Part shown: piece after piece, positions 35,692 through 47,632 of the stretch | Layout: each line of letters starts with the position of its first letter | How positions within the stretch are numbered: position 1 is the first letter of the stretch | NCBI GenBank assembly: GCA_963920665.1 | Contig: OY987272.1 | Coordinates: 14,823,001 to 14,887,000 of the forward strand | Direction of reading: 5' to 3' | Length of the DNA: 64,000 nucleotides | Source: Straminergon stramineum | Taxonomy: Eukaryota > Streptophyta > Bryopsida > Hypnales > Calliergonaceae | The notes under the pieces: model-generated | What the model saw: only the letters and a program-made list of their open reading frames with translations | Told to the model about the DNA's origin: nothing | Databases searched by the model: none | Translations under genes and position numbers: made by a program

Positions 35692-36304
35692 TTTACAAAA
35701 GATAATTTCTATATCTATAGTTCAAATCTCAAGCAAGAGCTCAACTTTTCTAAAATACACTAAAAACATCTCTTTCATGATCTATTTCTAATTGTTTTCA
35801 CCACCATTTTGACCACTTATACTATGTCTTTGTCTTCTCCAAAATGAATTGTCTCATTAAAAATGTGAAAAGATGAAAAAATCTCTGATTTGTTGTTCTA
35901 CCCCCAAAAAATATGAATTCACTATAGTGGTCAACCCCAAATGCGTCAATGATCCTAAATTGCCATCTTCACTCTATGTACATTTCTAAAATCAATTATG
36001 TACCTATGTGAAAGAAATCCTTTTAGAACCAAACTTTGTTTCTTCATAATTTTTGCATACACAATGCAAATGTCATCTTCTTTCGTGCGTTAGAACCTCC
36101 TTTCACTTGCCAATAAGAAAATATAAATGGTCTAATAATAGTAATTAAGGCTCAGTGGCAGTTTGGGGGGTACCCACCTTAAGTCTAAATGTAATTTGTA
36201 CAACAACCAAAGGAACCGGACAATGAGTCACCCTCAATCAGAGATAACTTGTAAAAGATTGGAGTTCACCATTCCAAAAGCTACTTGAAGGAGCTATCAT
36301 GATA

Positions 36305-36570
36305 TTCAACCCTTTTTTTTAGCACCACGGGGCTAGATTGCACCATTTCAAAATAAATGTCTACTTTTCGCCACAAGAAAATAATCTTTTTTCGCCAAAA
36401 AATTTTCATTTCTATTTCAAATGTGGATGAATTTACCAAATTTTGGATGAAAAAGTGTATGAATATGATGAAAAGGATTTTTTGGTCCAAAAGATGGATG
36501 AATATAGAAACACAATACTTCACCAAATTTTAAGTGATTGCCATCCTGACACTTTCTCAAAAGTATAAAA
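36305..36570 (+). repeat. Dispersed repeat, copy 2
   Basis: Second copy of the repeat at 12600-12875. It sits just upstream of the PILS gene leader, about 850 bp before its start codon. Confidence 0.6.
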
Positions 36571-37417
36571 AAAGGGCTGATGATATTGGACATGGATGAA
36601 ACACATCCAACCATGATGAATGTCGTTCATTAATTTAGAACCCGGTCTTGTCAGAAAAGGTGGCAGCCTTTTCGCCGTTGCGCCTCGCAGCTGCTTCCTA
36701 ATCATCAATCGCATCCACCGCCTCTGTAACGCTCACTCTTGACAGTACTTTACTTGAATCGCACTCCATCTCTCTTTTGTTTAGCGTTTTTTTCAATCGA
36801 ATCGGATTGTTGATTCGGTTTGAATGTTTCTGTTATGGTGGCGTTATTATCAAGCGCGAAATTCCGATCCTTTTCTGTTGGATTTCAATTGTTCTGTTCG
36901 TTGCTTTTGCAATTCTCGTTTTCAATTCTCGTTTTCAAATCTCGCTGATCAAAGTCGGGGAGCGCGTGCTCCAGGAGATTCTTTTTTTGGAGTGTCCGAG
37001 AATCTCTCTGTCTCTGGTATTGAGTATATTGTGCGGTGCTGGTTCGGGCGCCTGAAGGAGCGAATTCGAATTGGGTGGCGAACTACAGGGATTCATTTCC
37101 CTTTGCAGTGACGAAAACCGTCGATTTCTATCTGTCAGCTTTTTGAATCTTCAGTGTCTCTGGTTTGGTGCGCGCATGCAGATCGACGACGTTGTGTTGT
37201 TTTGTGTATCAGAAAGGCTTGTTAGGGCTTGTGTGCAAGTAGAGTGATCGATTTTTCTTCACAGGGGTTAGGGTTACTATCAATTTTAGTATGCGGAAGA
37301 TTTGAATCCTTCTCTGCTGGTACGCGCATGCAGAGCGCGATCGTGTCGCTATGTTGGAGAGATAGCGAAGGATTATTAGGGTTTAGGTAGGAATTGATAA
37401 AGCAAGGTCGGGACAAG

Positions 37418-40200
37418 ATGAGGCTGTTAACGGAGCAGAGCATGGAGCTGGCCGTGCGGTTAGGAGGAGAGATTTCGGTCATGGTTGAGCTCTCTGTGGT
37501 GCCCGTGATGAAGGTGCTGACGATGTGCGCCTTGGGAACTTTGCTAGCGCAGCGTCAGATCAACATCATCAATCCTGCGGCGACGCGGCTGCTCAGCAAA
37601 CTGGTGTTTGCCCTCTTCCTGCCGTGCCTCATCTTCACGGAGCTCGGGGAGTCCATGTCTTTCTCCAACGTGCTCAAGTGGTGGTTCATTCCCGTGAATG
37701 TGCTGCTCAGTAATTTCATCGGTTGCATCGCCGGGGTGTTCGTGGCCTTGATCTGTAAGCCGCCTCCGCAATTCTTTAGGTTTACCGTGGTGATGACCGG
37801 GATCGGGAATTCAGGGAACCTTCCGCTTGCTATCATCGGCTCTCTCTGCCATGGCCAGTCTCATCCTTTCGGCAAAAAGTAAGCATCCTTATAATTTTGG
37901 CTTCTTGTATTGTCACGGCTTTTCAGCAGTTTCTTGGTGTCTTGAATTTTCGATAATTGGACTTCAGATTTCTACACTCCAAGTCTCTCCAGTGACACAC
38001 TGTATACTTGCACAATTTCAGAATCTGTCATGTCGTGTTTAACACATCTTATTGGACAACTTTCACAGGCCAAGTTGTGAACATGCAAGAGAGTGCTAAT
38101 AGAAGCCAAATATGTCCTACCCAGGCAGTGTATCGTTGGTGGATTTTTTTTGTCTTAGAGAGGGTTGAGTGTATCATGGAATCTGAATCTCAAGTTCAAT
38201 TGATTTTATGCTGCTGGTATATTTCATTAAATCTAGTTTTTTTCTCTAAATCTATACCATTGTCGATCCTTGCTCAAGTTTTTATTTAATTTTTTTATTT
38301 GGATCAAAAACTTCTCGCATATTCATTTCAAGAGTCAATTTTATTTAATTTAATTCTGGTCTGGTTTGAACTTGTTGAAGAAATTTCTGGAGTTGATTAG
38401 TCATTTTCATTATTTCCAAACATTTTTTTATCAATAATTTAGAGTTGAGCTACCTAATGGTTGACCTATACAATGATTTGGTTTAAATTTGAGTTCTGAT
38501 ACGATGTGCTGTGTTTGCATATCAACAGGTGCAATCAATCAGGAGTGGCATACGTGGCCTTTTCACAATGGGTGGCCGTGATCGTCATCTACACGTTTGT
38601 GTATCACATGCTGGAGCCTCCTGAGGAGTATTATGAGCTGGTGTCGGATGATGGAGAAGATGAATCCCTGAAAGCGGGATCCGCAGCTCTGACAGCTTTG
38701 CAGGAAGACGGTGTGGAGGCCGAACAGATGCCTTCCGTCACGAGTGCGGAATGGCCGGATGTCAAGGATGCAATGACTGAAGACTCGCGGACACCATTGC
38801 TGGCACGCGTGTTTCGCTATCCTTCTTTGTCGTCTCTAATACCAGGTGAGTAGGAACTGTTAAATCAGAAAACGCTACCAATTCAAGGCTCCGTCTACCA
38901 AATTCATGATTTGACAGTTGCTACCTGTGAGTTTTGAGATTGCACAGGTCAAAGCAATAAGCTTGAGATAGCAAGCTTGAAACAATTCATTGCATCTTTG
39001 ACACTTTATGATGCATTTGAGGGCAGTTGAGGCAGCAAGCATCCAACGCTTCTCAAAGAGGCATCTCAATTGTTTTTAGAGTGGCACTTCTTCGTTATCA
39101 TTCTTGTTACTTGGATCAGTGTAAAGTCGATATTGATAAAATGAGGTAAAACGAAGAGAAAGATATATTTGCACCAATAAAGGTGTAGGATTTCTTGTCA
39201 TCTCAAGCTTGCTGTGCAATCTAAAATTTTTCGTTATTTCTGCTGGCTATGATATCTTTCAATTGACTGAAGCTGAAAACTGGGATTTCTGTCATTTGGA
39301 AGTACCAGGTTTTAGTGAAAGTTCCTTATAATACATTGGCTGGAACTGCTGAAAGACTCTTTCCGATTTCACATTTCACCCATAACCTAACCCAGAGATT
39401 TTTTTCCTTTGGGTCTCATGTTTCCCTTTTTTTCCAAAGGGTAAAATTTCCCTCCCCTATATTCTTGGATAGGGATTTTATTTATTTGGTCACTCATACC
39501 TCACTAGCAAGGTCCCTATTTTCATGGGAAGCAAAGGATCGCTGTTAAAATTGGTCTCGCGGGAATATAATTTACCTCTTGGATCTGTGCAGATGTCTCT
39601 AACTTTGGAGAGAGTCCAAGAGCAAGTGTTCGTTGTTTAGCCGAGCCTCGTGTAATACGCAAGATTCGTGTGGTTGCTGAAAAGACTCCCATTCGATACT
39701 TAGTGCAGCCTCCCATCATAGCTTCACTTTTGGCCATAGCCATTGGAATATTCCCTAAATCGAATGCGATCTTCTTTGGAGACGATGCACCTCTCAGCTG
39801 GTTTACGGACAGCCTGACAATACTGGGAGCAGCGTTGGTGCCATGCGTCATGTTGGTTCTGGGTGGGACTTTATCAGTGGGACCAGGAAGCTCGGAATTG
39901 GGATTGAGAACAACTGTTGGGATCTCGTTAACTCGCCTGGTGCTGCTGCCACCCATCGGCATTGGCGTGGTCATGCTGGCGCACAAACTCGGTGTTATTC
40001 CACCCGGTGACAAAATGTTCATGTTTGTATTACTCCTGCAGCATACTATGCCGACGGCTATTCTTTCGGGAGCTATGACGAGCATGCGTGGATATGGAGA
40101 GCGTGAAGCTTCGGCACTCCTCTTCTGGCAGCACATATTTGCGGTCATAACCATTGCTGCTTACATTTTTATTTACCTCAAAATCGTAAGCCACGTATAG
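37418..40200 (+). CDS. PIN-LIKES (PILS) auxin carrier family protein, three exons
   Basis: Integral membrane carrier; in angiosperms PILS proteins sit in the endoplasmic reticulum and limit nuclear auxin signalling. CDS is join(37418..37878, 38529..38845, 39593..40200), 461 aa, phases 2 and 1, all GT-AG. An N-terminal block of hydrophobic segments (residues about 24-150) includes the family motif GNSGNLPLAI at 130-139. A conserved SGVAY.AF.QWVA segment opens exon 2 and is followed by an acidic cytosolic loop of about 100 residues. A C-terminal block of five or so segments contains LQHTMPTA. Length is typical of the family (400-470 aa). The first ATG is preceded by an AGGGTTTAG telo-box-like motif (37378) within a GC-richer leader. 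Auxin as substrate is inferred from the family. Confidence 0.9.
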
Positions 40201-42443
40201 GGGCTGTAGAATATATCAGAGAGCCCCAAGTTCACGGTGTCTTAAGTGAAAAAAATATTGCTCAGTGTGGTCAGCAACAAGGATGCTGCGAAGGAGCTGA
40301 AATGGCCCTAACAGCTTTTAGGTCAAGGAGTTGTTGATATGGAAGCAATTTTAAATGCGTAAAATAATCTTGCACAAGGTTCGACTGCCGTGTAGATCGT
40401 TATGTGCTTGCGATGATGTGCGGCATAGGAATTTCATAGCGAATTTCTTGCACTGCGGCTTCCTCTGGACATTGTTGATCCGGGGGTTAGCAAATCCCAT
40501 CTCTTTTTATAACTTACAATAAATAAAATGAATGGACCCATATGTTAACGTGAAGAAGGCGGCTTTGTAAAGCGATGGGCTGAGGTATTTATAATTTAAC
40601 CTTTTGCTTGGGCAATGTTTTGATACCATGAATGTCTTTTCTTAGTGTTAATCACATGGATTTGGGATTTGGCAACCTTTCTCTCTGATAATGTATAACT
40701 ATTGCATTGTGGCTCCAAATTTTTTTTATATCCATGTGCATTTGTCTTATAGGCATTTGCCACTAGTATATATTGTTTATCATTTTCTCATATGCACAAA
40801 GCTTATCTGGTCTAATGAGTTCTTTGGTGTAGTCACCTTACCCTAACCACCCACCTACCTGAATTTCTGGGAATAAAAGTTCACTAGTCTTCGGATCTTG
40901 AGTTTGAACTTGAGGTGCTTTGTAGAAATTCTAGCATGTTGACATTCTATGCAAACAATCAGTGTGAGAAGTTAACTTAGGTAGAAGGTCCAGAGAGTGA
41001 CTAGGCCCTAAAAGTGTTATCTAGTAGGGCAAATATTGCTTTCTTCAATGTAAAATTGCATTCATCAATGTATCAACGTACCAACAATGCAAGTTTCATA
41101 ACACAAAGTACATATTGTTTTCTTCAATTTAACAATTGCATTCATCAATGGAACAACATATTCATATTCGAGGGGTGGATGCTTTTAGAGACTTATGTGA
41201 TTAGAACTTCTAAATTCATAACTAGTTTCATAAAGTTCCAAAACATATGAAATGAGACTTTAGGTTAGATGCCAATTCCATTTATCTTTCAAGGAAGTTT
41301 TACTGAAAAGATACCTGCTGATCCTTTTGCTTCGGGTGTGCCATCTAACTCCTAACTCCAGTTGTCAATCGAGTTGTGGAGGGCCGATTTCTTGCACTAT
41401 ACCGAGCTTAATTTGGGACCAGTATATTTGGAAACCCGGGATTTATTTCGGGACACAGGGAGTATTTAAATAAGTCAAACTCCCTAAAGTTGCAGATCAG
41501 GTGGTAAATGAGCACTCTACGGATCTCCCAACCTTAAACCAATTGTGAACCGATTTGTGGCACATCTAACACCCTTACTCATTTTGATTCTGAAATCCTG
41601 GTGCCATTATGTTCTGTGTAGAAATTAGGTTCCTACTATAGGCTGCTATGCGCTTCCCTAATCGGGTCCCGAACAGACCTAGCCCCCACTCGCAATTGCA
41701 GTGAAGAAAGATGTCTGTAAACCATTCGAGATTTCTGGCAAGAAGACTGACGACAAATCCATGGTGCGCATAAAATCCAAGTACTAATGTTAACATCACC
41801 TGGAAACTATGTCGACCTTGCTAGAATCACAGTTCACTTCAAAATCTTGAGCAAACAAAAGCCTATGGCGGTAAACAGCAGCATTCGAAAGTCATGGTAC
41901 CCTTGATCTTATCTTACCCTAATTATTTCGAGATCCCCCCAAAGAGGATCTCCAGGGAATGCAATCTCACAATGTTACGAGCTCAAGCACAATTACAAAT
42001 TGATGTGGACTTAATCTCACATGTCTACAGTGGTGATTACAGATTCTGAAATGAATTTGTCTCATTTCAGGTGTGCTAGGAATCTCAGCCCTAACCCTAA
42101 TACAATTACAAGGGAAATACCTTCTGAACAAGAAGCACTGGTGATAGGAACCAATGTATCAATCAATTGGGCAAATGCTGCAAAAGACACCAAGTCATGG
42201 ACTGTCTAATGCAGATGAGGTTTAACACAATCATGAGAAAGCAATCCATGCAAGGGACCCTGTCACCGCGGACACTTATGACGACTGTAAACAAACGAAA
42301 CTTTAACTAGTGTAATCCTCTCTACGGTCTAAACAAGTAACTAAGCCGGCGGTTATGTCGACGCTACGACTACGCCACTAAATGTGGGATCATTGTACGA
42401 ATATGCTAGAAAACTACAGTTGACAAAGACAACCAACTGGACT
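40201..42443. other. Intergenic region between convergent PILS and SCD2-like genes
   Basis: Contains both 3' UTRs. A degenerate repeated phrase around TTCTTCAAT(G/T)TAA(A/C)AATTGCATTCATCAATG occurs at about 41042 and 41122. No further gene supported. Confidence 0.4.
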
Positions 42444-44129
42444 CTATTGCAATTGTGGTGCGCTAGTTACCCTTTGAAGAGTGCTGGGCGCCTGTAAGAC
42501 CTCCAGCACATCCACCTTCTGATTGGCGGCTTCGTTCGCAATCTCCCTCCGGGAAACATTCCACAGGTTCTCCTCAATCCCTAACTTCCTCAGCTCCATT
42601 AAGCCGCGCTCCACATCCACCAGATCACGCATGGTGGGCTTCATCATGGTTCGGCTGATCCACAGCTGTATGCATTCATCAGCATAGTCGGCCTCTACGC
42701 CATTTGTCTTTGCACGTCGCCAGAAGTACACCAGCCATGCCTGCTTGAACTGCACATCCTCGACCTCCTGTGGAATTAACTCAAAAGCATCTAAGCCCTT
42801 TGGTGTGACGTCTGTGGACTTCCGCATACCTGATGTCTGTCGGTGCCGTGACAACGCAAGCATGACTGCGTCTTCCACCTTCAAAGCAGCAAGCTCGCGC
42901 AACCCTTTCTCCACTGCCAACATGCTCTCAATGTTACCTTCCCCTGTTATGTCATTCACATCCCGCGTCTTTCCCTTCGCTTGGCCTGAAGCACTATTGC
43001 TCCGGTTCTGAGAGCTGGGCTCTTCCTTCGCGCGTTGCCCTGCAGACAGTACGACCTCCAGCGGAAGTGGCGCAAGTGATGACCAGAAGTCCGACTTTCC
43101 AGAGGCTATCTCAGGATGTATCCCATGCTTGGCAGCCAGTCCCCAGTAACGCGCGAGCCAGCAGCGCTTCAATACGACCTCCTCCATTTCCTCTTGCGTC
43201 AAGATCATGCGATGTGTCATGGTTCGCAACGCTTTCACTTCGATCTCCACCTCCCGAGCAGCTTCGGACGCGGCCACTGCCTCCTCCCTCGCCACCTCGG
43301 CCTCCACACGTAAGGCTGCAATCTCGTCATCCTTGACGTCTTTGCTCTGCTCTTTGGCTGCTTTCAAAGCTGCTTCACGTTGCTTCAGGAACTGTTCTTT
43401 CCTGTTCAGGATTCGCGAGTCCAAAGAGATCCCCTCACCGAGAGCAGTGACCTGCTTCTCCAATTCTCGTGATCTCAGGTCCCGCTCCGCCAGCTTCTCC
43501 TCCACAATCCGCAGCTTATCAAGCAGCGTCTCATTCTCTTCTTGCAGCATGTCAATCTCATCACGCAATGCAGCAGTTTCCCTCCGTGTATTGGGCCCCG
43601 CAGAATCGTGTGAGTTTCCAGGAGTTGGAAGCTCAGAAGAGAACCGCCGTACACGATCAGCAAGAGGCTCAGGCGTGGGAGACGTGGATCGCATTGCAAC
43701 AGGAGGCAGAACTGGTCTTGGTCGTTGAATAGCTGGTTGTGACGTCGCAGCCAACGCTGTGGGCCGCAGCGAACCCCGAGGATTGGCAGTTGGCCGCAGG
43801 GTACTTCCCAGAGTTGCAGGGCTCGAGTCGTAGTGTCCTCTCAAGTGAGGAGACTGGTCCCGGGACGAATCCCTAGCACTGGGAATGTAAGGACTGTACC
43901 GAGGCATGTCATCTTCATCCTCGTCGTCTATGGAGTCCCGGTTGGCCTGCATGACTTGAGCCAGACGAGCTGCCGCAGCCCTGGCAGCATAGTTCTGGCT
44001 CTTCTTCAAAGAATTTATGGAGCCAGCGCCAGACCCTGAGCCACCCCGCGCTGGTGGAATGCCTCCCAATCCCATGACGCTCCGTTGCCGTCCCAGCGAA
44101 GGGCTTCCATTTCTCTCCCTCTCTGCCAT
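42444..44129 (-). CDS. SCD2-like coiled-coil protein, copy a (single exon)
   Basis: 561 aa in one uninterrupted frame. Resembles plant SCD2 (STOMATAL CYTOKINESIS DEFECTIVE 2), which in Arabidopsis works with SCD1 in clathrin-linked trafficking and cytokinesis; the name is from recalled motifs. In order: an N-terminal SPSLGRQRS motif, a conserved NYAA(R/K)AAAARLAQVM block (46-60), an acidic stretch (68-74), a Pro/Ser-rich disordered region (75-180), a coiled coil (about 182-300), then a conserved C-terminal half starting MTHRMILTQEEMEEVVLKRC (304-323). The C-terminal half contains two related units (about 318-430 and 459-529; see findings). No membrane segment. A close paralog lies at 49249-50973 on the same strand. 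I recall the angiosperm genes as having several introns; here there are none. Confidence 0.85.
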   Translation of the reverse strand: MAERERNGSPSLGRQRSVMGLGGIPPARGGSGSGAGSINSLKKSQNYAARAAAARLAQVMQANRDSIDDEDEDDMPRYSPYIPSARDSSRDQSPHLRGHYDSSPATLGSTLRPTANPRGSLRPTALAATSQPAIQRPRPVLPPVAMRSTSPTPEPLADRVRRFSSELPTPGNSHDSAGPNTRRETAALRDEIDMLQEENETLLDKLRIVEEKLAERDLRSRELEKQVTALGEGISLDSRILNRKEQFLKQREAALKAAKEQSKDVKDDEIAALRVEAEVAREEAVAASEAAREVEIEVKALRTMTHRMILTQEEMEEVVLKRCWLARYWGLAAKHGIHPEIASGKSDFWSSLAPLPLEVVLSAGQRAKEEPSSQNRSNSASGQAKGKTRDVNDITGEGNIESMLAVEKGLRELAALKVEDAVMLALSRHRQTSGMRKSTDVTPKGLDAFELIPQEVEDVQFKQAWLVYFWRRAKTNGVEADYADECIQLWISRTMMKPTMRDLVDVERGLMELRKLGIEENLWNVSRREIANEAANQKVDVLEVLQAPSTLQRVTSAPQLQ

Positions 44130-45078
44130 CGGTGACCAGCTCTTTCCACTTCTACTTGTCGCTGCGTCTTCCCTCCCAACTTGTGTACCTTGGAGCTTGT
44201 TTTCTTTCTTTTAACAAAAACTATTAGCCCTCAACTCCTCAACCCCTAAAAATTGACATAATCCTCACAAGAGCGATGCAATTTTTAGGTCTCCCGCTGC
44301 GTGTTGCATTTTGATGTTGGAGTTCGCACTCTGCGGGAATAAACCATCAACAAAATGTTAACCCCTAAGCGCACAAATCCCTGAAAGTGGCAGTTTCACA
44401 ATCTACACCAGATCATGAAACTCCACGGAAAGTATCAAAGATGTGCCAATAGGAAGAAGAAATTATAACCTAATACTTGAATGATAGAAATATGATTAGA
44501 AAGTCATTATAAACGACTATTAGCCTTCTTAGAAATTAAAATTGACTCGTTCTGTAAAACAGTATTGCCGTACCCGGCTACCAGGGTAGGCATTTCATGG
44601 GAATACAAGTTTCGCAGAGGCTAAAAATAGGATACTCCTTAAAAATTCCTCTGTACTCTACAAACATTTTTCTTTGAAAAAAGAATGTCCCGAAAATTCC
44701 AGCATCTATTTTAGAATTATTTTTCGCCGACCCTGATAGCCAGGAAGTGACTATGAAGTTCTTAAGAGAATATGCAACATAAAAGACAATAAAATTGCTG
44801 ATTACAGAGACTTCCTTCGATGTTACTCGATGCAATTTTTTGCAAAGCAGGACATTGAACCTCCTGAGACTGAGTTGGAAATTGGAGTGATACTGGACCA
44901 CTCTTCTATAAGCTACTATGCTAGACATGCCAAGTTTAGAATTTAAAGGAGGCATGTTAACCTAAAGTAGAGGAATCAAAATGGAAACGCCCTGCAAAAT
45001 GCTTACAACAGTAGGAAAGTGTGGATCGCAAAGAAAGACAGTATACCTGCTTTGCTAGTCACTCGCATCAAAAAAATA

Positions 45079-46165
45079 TCATGCATGCTTGAAAAGTTTC
45101 ATACTGAGCCAATGGAAATACACAGCCACCAGAACGACCGGTCCAGTGAGCGGCACAACCAAACTATAGTACCTGCGTCCAAAGTCAAAACATCCTGTCG
45201 GTGATAAAATCTCCAGTAACCCTGACAGGGATCCCCACTACTGATCTCATCATACTCGTAATTAGGGCTACTCACACGAATTGAATACCGACGAACGAAA
45301 CCTTCAAACTCAAACCACAGATCTCAAAACCGCCGAGCAACAAACCACAACCTCCCACGAAAGCTGCAATCACCGACTCCTTCCTAGAACCTCACAGCAA
45401 AAATCCCTGAGCTACCACCTAATCCTCAACACCGAAGCCTCCGACGTGTACAAACCCTAAAAACCAATGTCCCCCCACAACGAATCGAACAAAGCAACAC
45501 GAAGATGAGCTCCTTAAGATAAGCATCCAAAGGCTTGGACGCTCACGCAATCACCGACACGAAAAATCCACCAATTCACAGTGAAAATCTGTCATCTAAT
45601 CCTCCCAAACCACCCCTTTCTCATCCCCACAACCTACAAACGAATGCTCTCTCTCACGACTCATCAAGCATAGAAACCCGAGATATCCCCTGTTCCCCGA
45701 TCCACACGACTACGATCCGTATCCCATAACCTACAGGATCGAAACTCGAAACTCGGAAAAATTTGCAACATTCCCTCCACACAAAGGCAGCAAGCTCCTC
45801 TACCTCCCAACTTCACTCCCCCACCCCTAGGGTTTGGTCCTCGAAAACTCCGCCCCGGGTACCTCCAATCTGCAATCACGGATACAAATCCGATCCTCTC
45901 TCATCACAAAGGAAACAAAAGGAAGGATACGGATGGATGGATGGGACAAGCAATCATACCAGTCGCAGCGAGTGACGTCCAAGAAGGGGAGTCCCGAGGG
46001 CGGCAAAAGTTTGGAGATGAGGGACATGTAAACCAAGACGGCGAAGCCCACCACGCCTGTGCAAATGAGAAGCGCGCCCCAGAACAGCAGCAGCTGCGGA
46101 GGAGCACAAGACTGGCGAGCTAGCGACGGCAATCGGAAGAGCGCAGGCGCGGGGCGGCCATCCAT
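45079..46165 (-). CDS. Small membrane protein, plant PIG-Y-like, two exons
   Basis: CDS is complement(join(45079..45172, 45960..46165)), 99 aa. Exon 1 ends GACTG before GTATGA and exon 2 begins after GACGCAG, giving CDWYYSLVVPLTGPVV across the join. Two hydrophobic segments (residues about 25-50 and 72-90) are followed by the conserved tail HWLSMKLFKHA. This arrangement, WY..L..PLT.P then a C-terminal (M/I)KLF(K/R)H, matches PIG-Y, the small subunit of the GPI-GlcNAc transferase that starts GPI-anchor synthesis at the endoplasmic reticulum. The N-terminus is about 25 residues longer than the roughly 70 aa usual for the family, and no later in-frame ATG precedes the first hydrophobic segment. 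It sits between the two SCD2 paralogs. The identification rests on a short motif, so is moderate. Confidence 0.65.
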
Positions 46166-46950
46166 AGCCAAGCCGCCGCGAGCAAAAACGGAAACCGCGC
46201 GCGCTCGCTCGAGCTCGCCCTGGACAGAGATGTTTGCCTTCAGCGTGTCTAAGTCTCTGGCTATGGCACTCCCGCAAGTTCTCTGTCTGCAACCTCACCT
46301 AATTCTGGGACTCTGTACACCCTAACAACATTTGCAATGTGAGATGTAGTTGAGGGGAAGATTTCGGGAAGGCGGGTTTCTGTCAAAGGTGGATTTTAAG
46401 GCAGGCTTTGGTGCAGCGACGGGAGCATTGGGATGATGATGATTGAAGCAGACATTCGTTTCGGGGTGTTGGGGTTTGGGATGAGTTCGGGATGGATGAG
46501 TTTCTGCGTAGACAGACGGAGTTGGCCTGTTTTTTCTGTTGCGTGTCTGCAGGGTTTTTCTTAGGCAATTAGGCAATTAAATGCCCAATTCCCTCCAAAT
46601 AAAAAAAAAATGGGCAGCTTCAAGCCTAGAAAAAGAAGGGGGGAATGTGTTAAAAAATGTCAAACTATCATTATGGCCCTGTGCATTGTTGCCACAATGT
46701 TTCCAAAACCTCACTTTATCCATTATGTAGAGCCATTACATATAAATATTGCATACAAAAATTATATATTCAAAATTTTATACTCATAATTGGCCTCATT
46801 CAATTCAAATCCCCAAAATGAAGGAGCTAAGAAATGCATAACCTTCTTGAAAGAAAGGCCACATAACCATTTGTTTGAAAACAAAAACAAAAACAAATGG
46901 GTGTATATTACTTGCTTTCTAATACAAGCCGTATTGAATTAATGTTCAGG

Positions 46951-47632
46951 TACTTAATCCATAAATGACACAACAGATGTTTTTTGTCCAATGAATGACA
47001 AGGAATTTTCTTTTGTAGGACAGAAGTGCAACTATTCATCCTCCCAATTAGGGGTGGAAAGAAGAGATCTTCTACATTGAATAGGAGTATTAAAGGGACA
47101 CATACTATTTAATCAACATTACACATTATATAAATATCTACCTTTATTGTACATCAATAGTTATTGAAGTGTCTAGTTGATGTACATCATGTTTCAAACC
47201 TCTATAGTTTTCTACAATTAGTCTATTTAATTTTTTGGTCCCCTTAATACCCCTATTTAGTGTACAATAGTTAGTCTCCCAATGAATATTTTTGTTCTTT
47301 TTAAAGTGGATGATGTCACACGGTTCCAAAAAAGATGATTTCCACAGTTACTAGTCCATCATTTAAGGATTAACTTATATGTAGTGAGGTAGTTTGCTCT
47401 TAACCCTTAAATGTTGGATTGGTGACTATAGAAATTATCTTTTTTGGAACTCTATGACATCATCTACGTTAAGAAAAACAAAAATATTAAGTGGGAGTTA
47501 AACTACTGTAGAGGATCTCTCCTTCCCACCCCTAATTCTAAGAATGAATAGTTTCACTTTTGTCCTACAAAAGAGAATTCCTTATCATTCATCAAACAAA
47601 AAATGTTTGCCACATCATTTATGGCTTAAGCG
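46951..47632. mobile_element. Foldback element with a nested MITE in its left arm
   Basis: Left arm about 46951-47374 is the inverse of right arm about 47399-47632, with a loop of about 25 bp. Matches include the CTTAA.CCATAAATGA box, a CAATGAATGA.AAGGAATT(T/C)TC box, AATTAGGGGTGG and GTTCCAAAAAAGAT(G/A)ATTTC. The left arm is longer because of an insertion at 47075-47262. Part of the same repeat occurs at about 5385-5640. Confidence 0.7.
47075..47262. mobile_element. 188-bp TA-flanked MITE (Tc1/mariner type)
   Basis: It begins CATTGAATAGGAGTATTAAA and ends with the inverse of CACTAAATAGGGGTATTAAG; the terminal repeats are about 25 bp. TA flanks it at 47073-47074 and 47263-47264. The other arm of the surrounding foldback keeps the uninterrupted site (inverse of CTCTACAGTAG) with a single TA, which confirms both the ends and the TA target duplication. 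Confidence 0.75.

Larger units (their letters stand above)
33859..36600. other. AT-rich spacer with a CACTA-type MITE and a dispersed repeat
   Basis: No gene is supported. Contents that I can name are the MITE at 35486-35691 and the dispersed repeat at 36305-36570. Confidence 0.45.

Noticed and set aside
43207..43728. 173-aa Ser/Arg-rich frame opposite SCD2 copy a
   Set aside because: Antisense shadow of the coiled-coil coding sequence. The equivalent frame opposite copy b is shorter and similarly biased.
44358..44400. TTAACCCCTAAGCGCAC, a possible end of another TTAA element upstream of SCD2 copy a
   Set aside because: No matching opposite end within a reasonable distance; kept only as a possible solo end.
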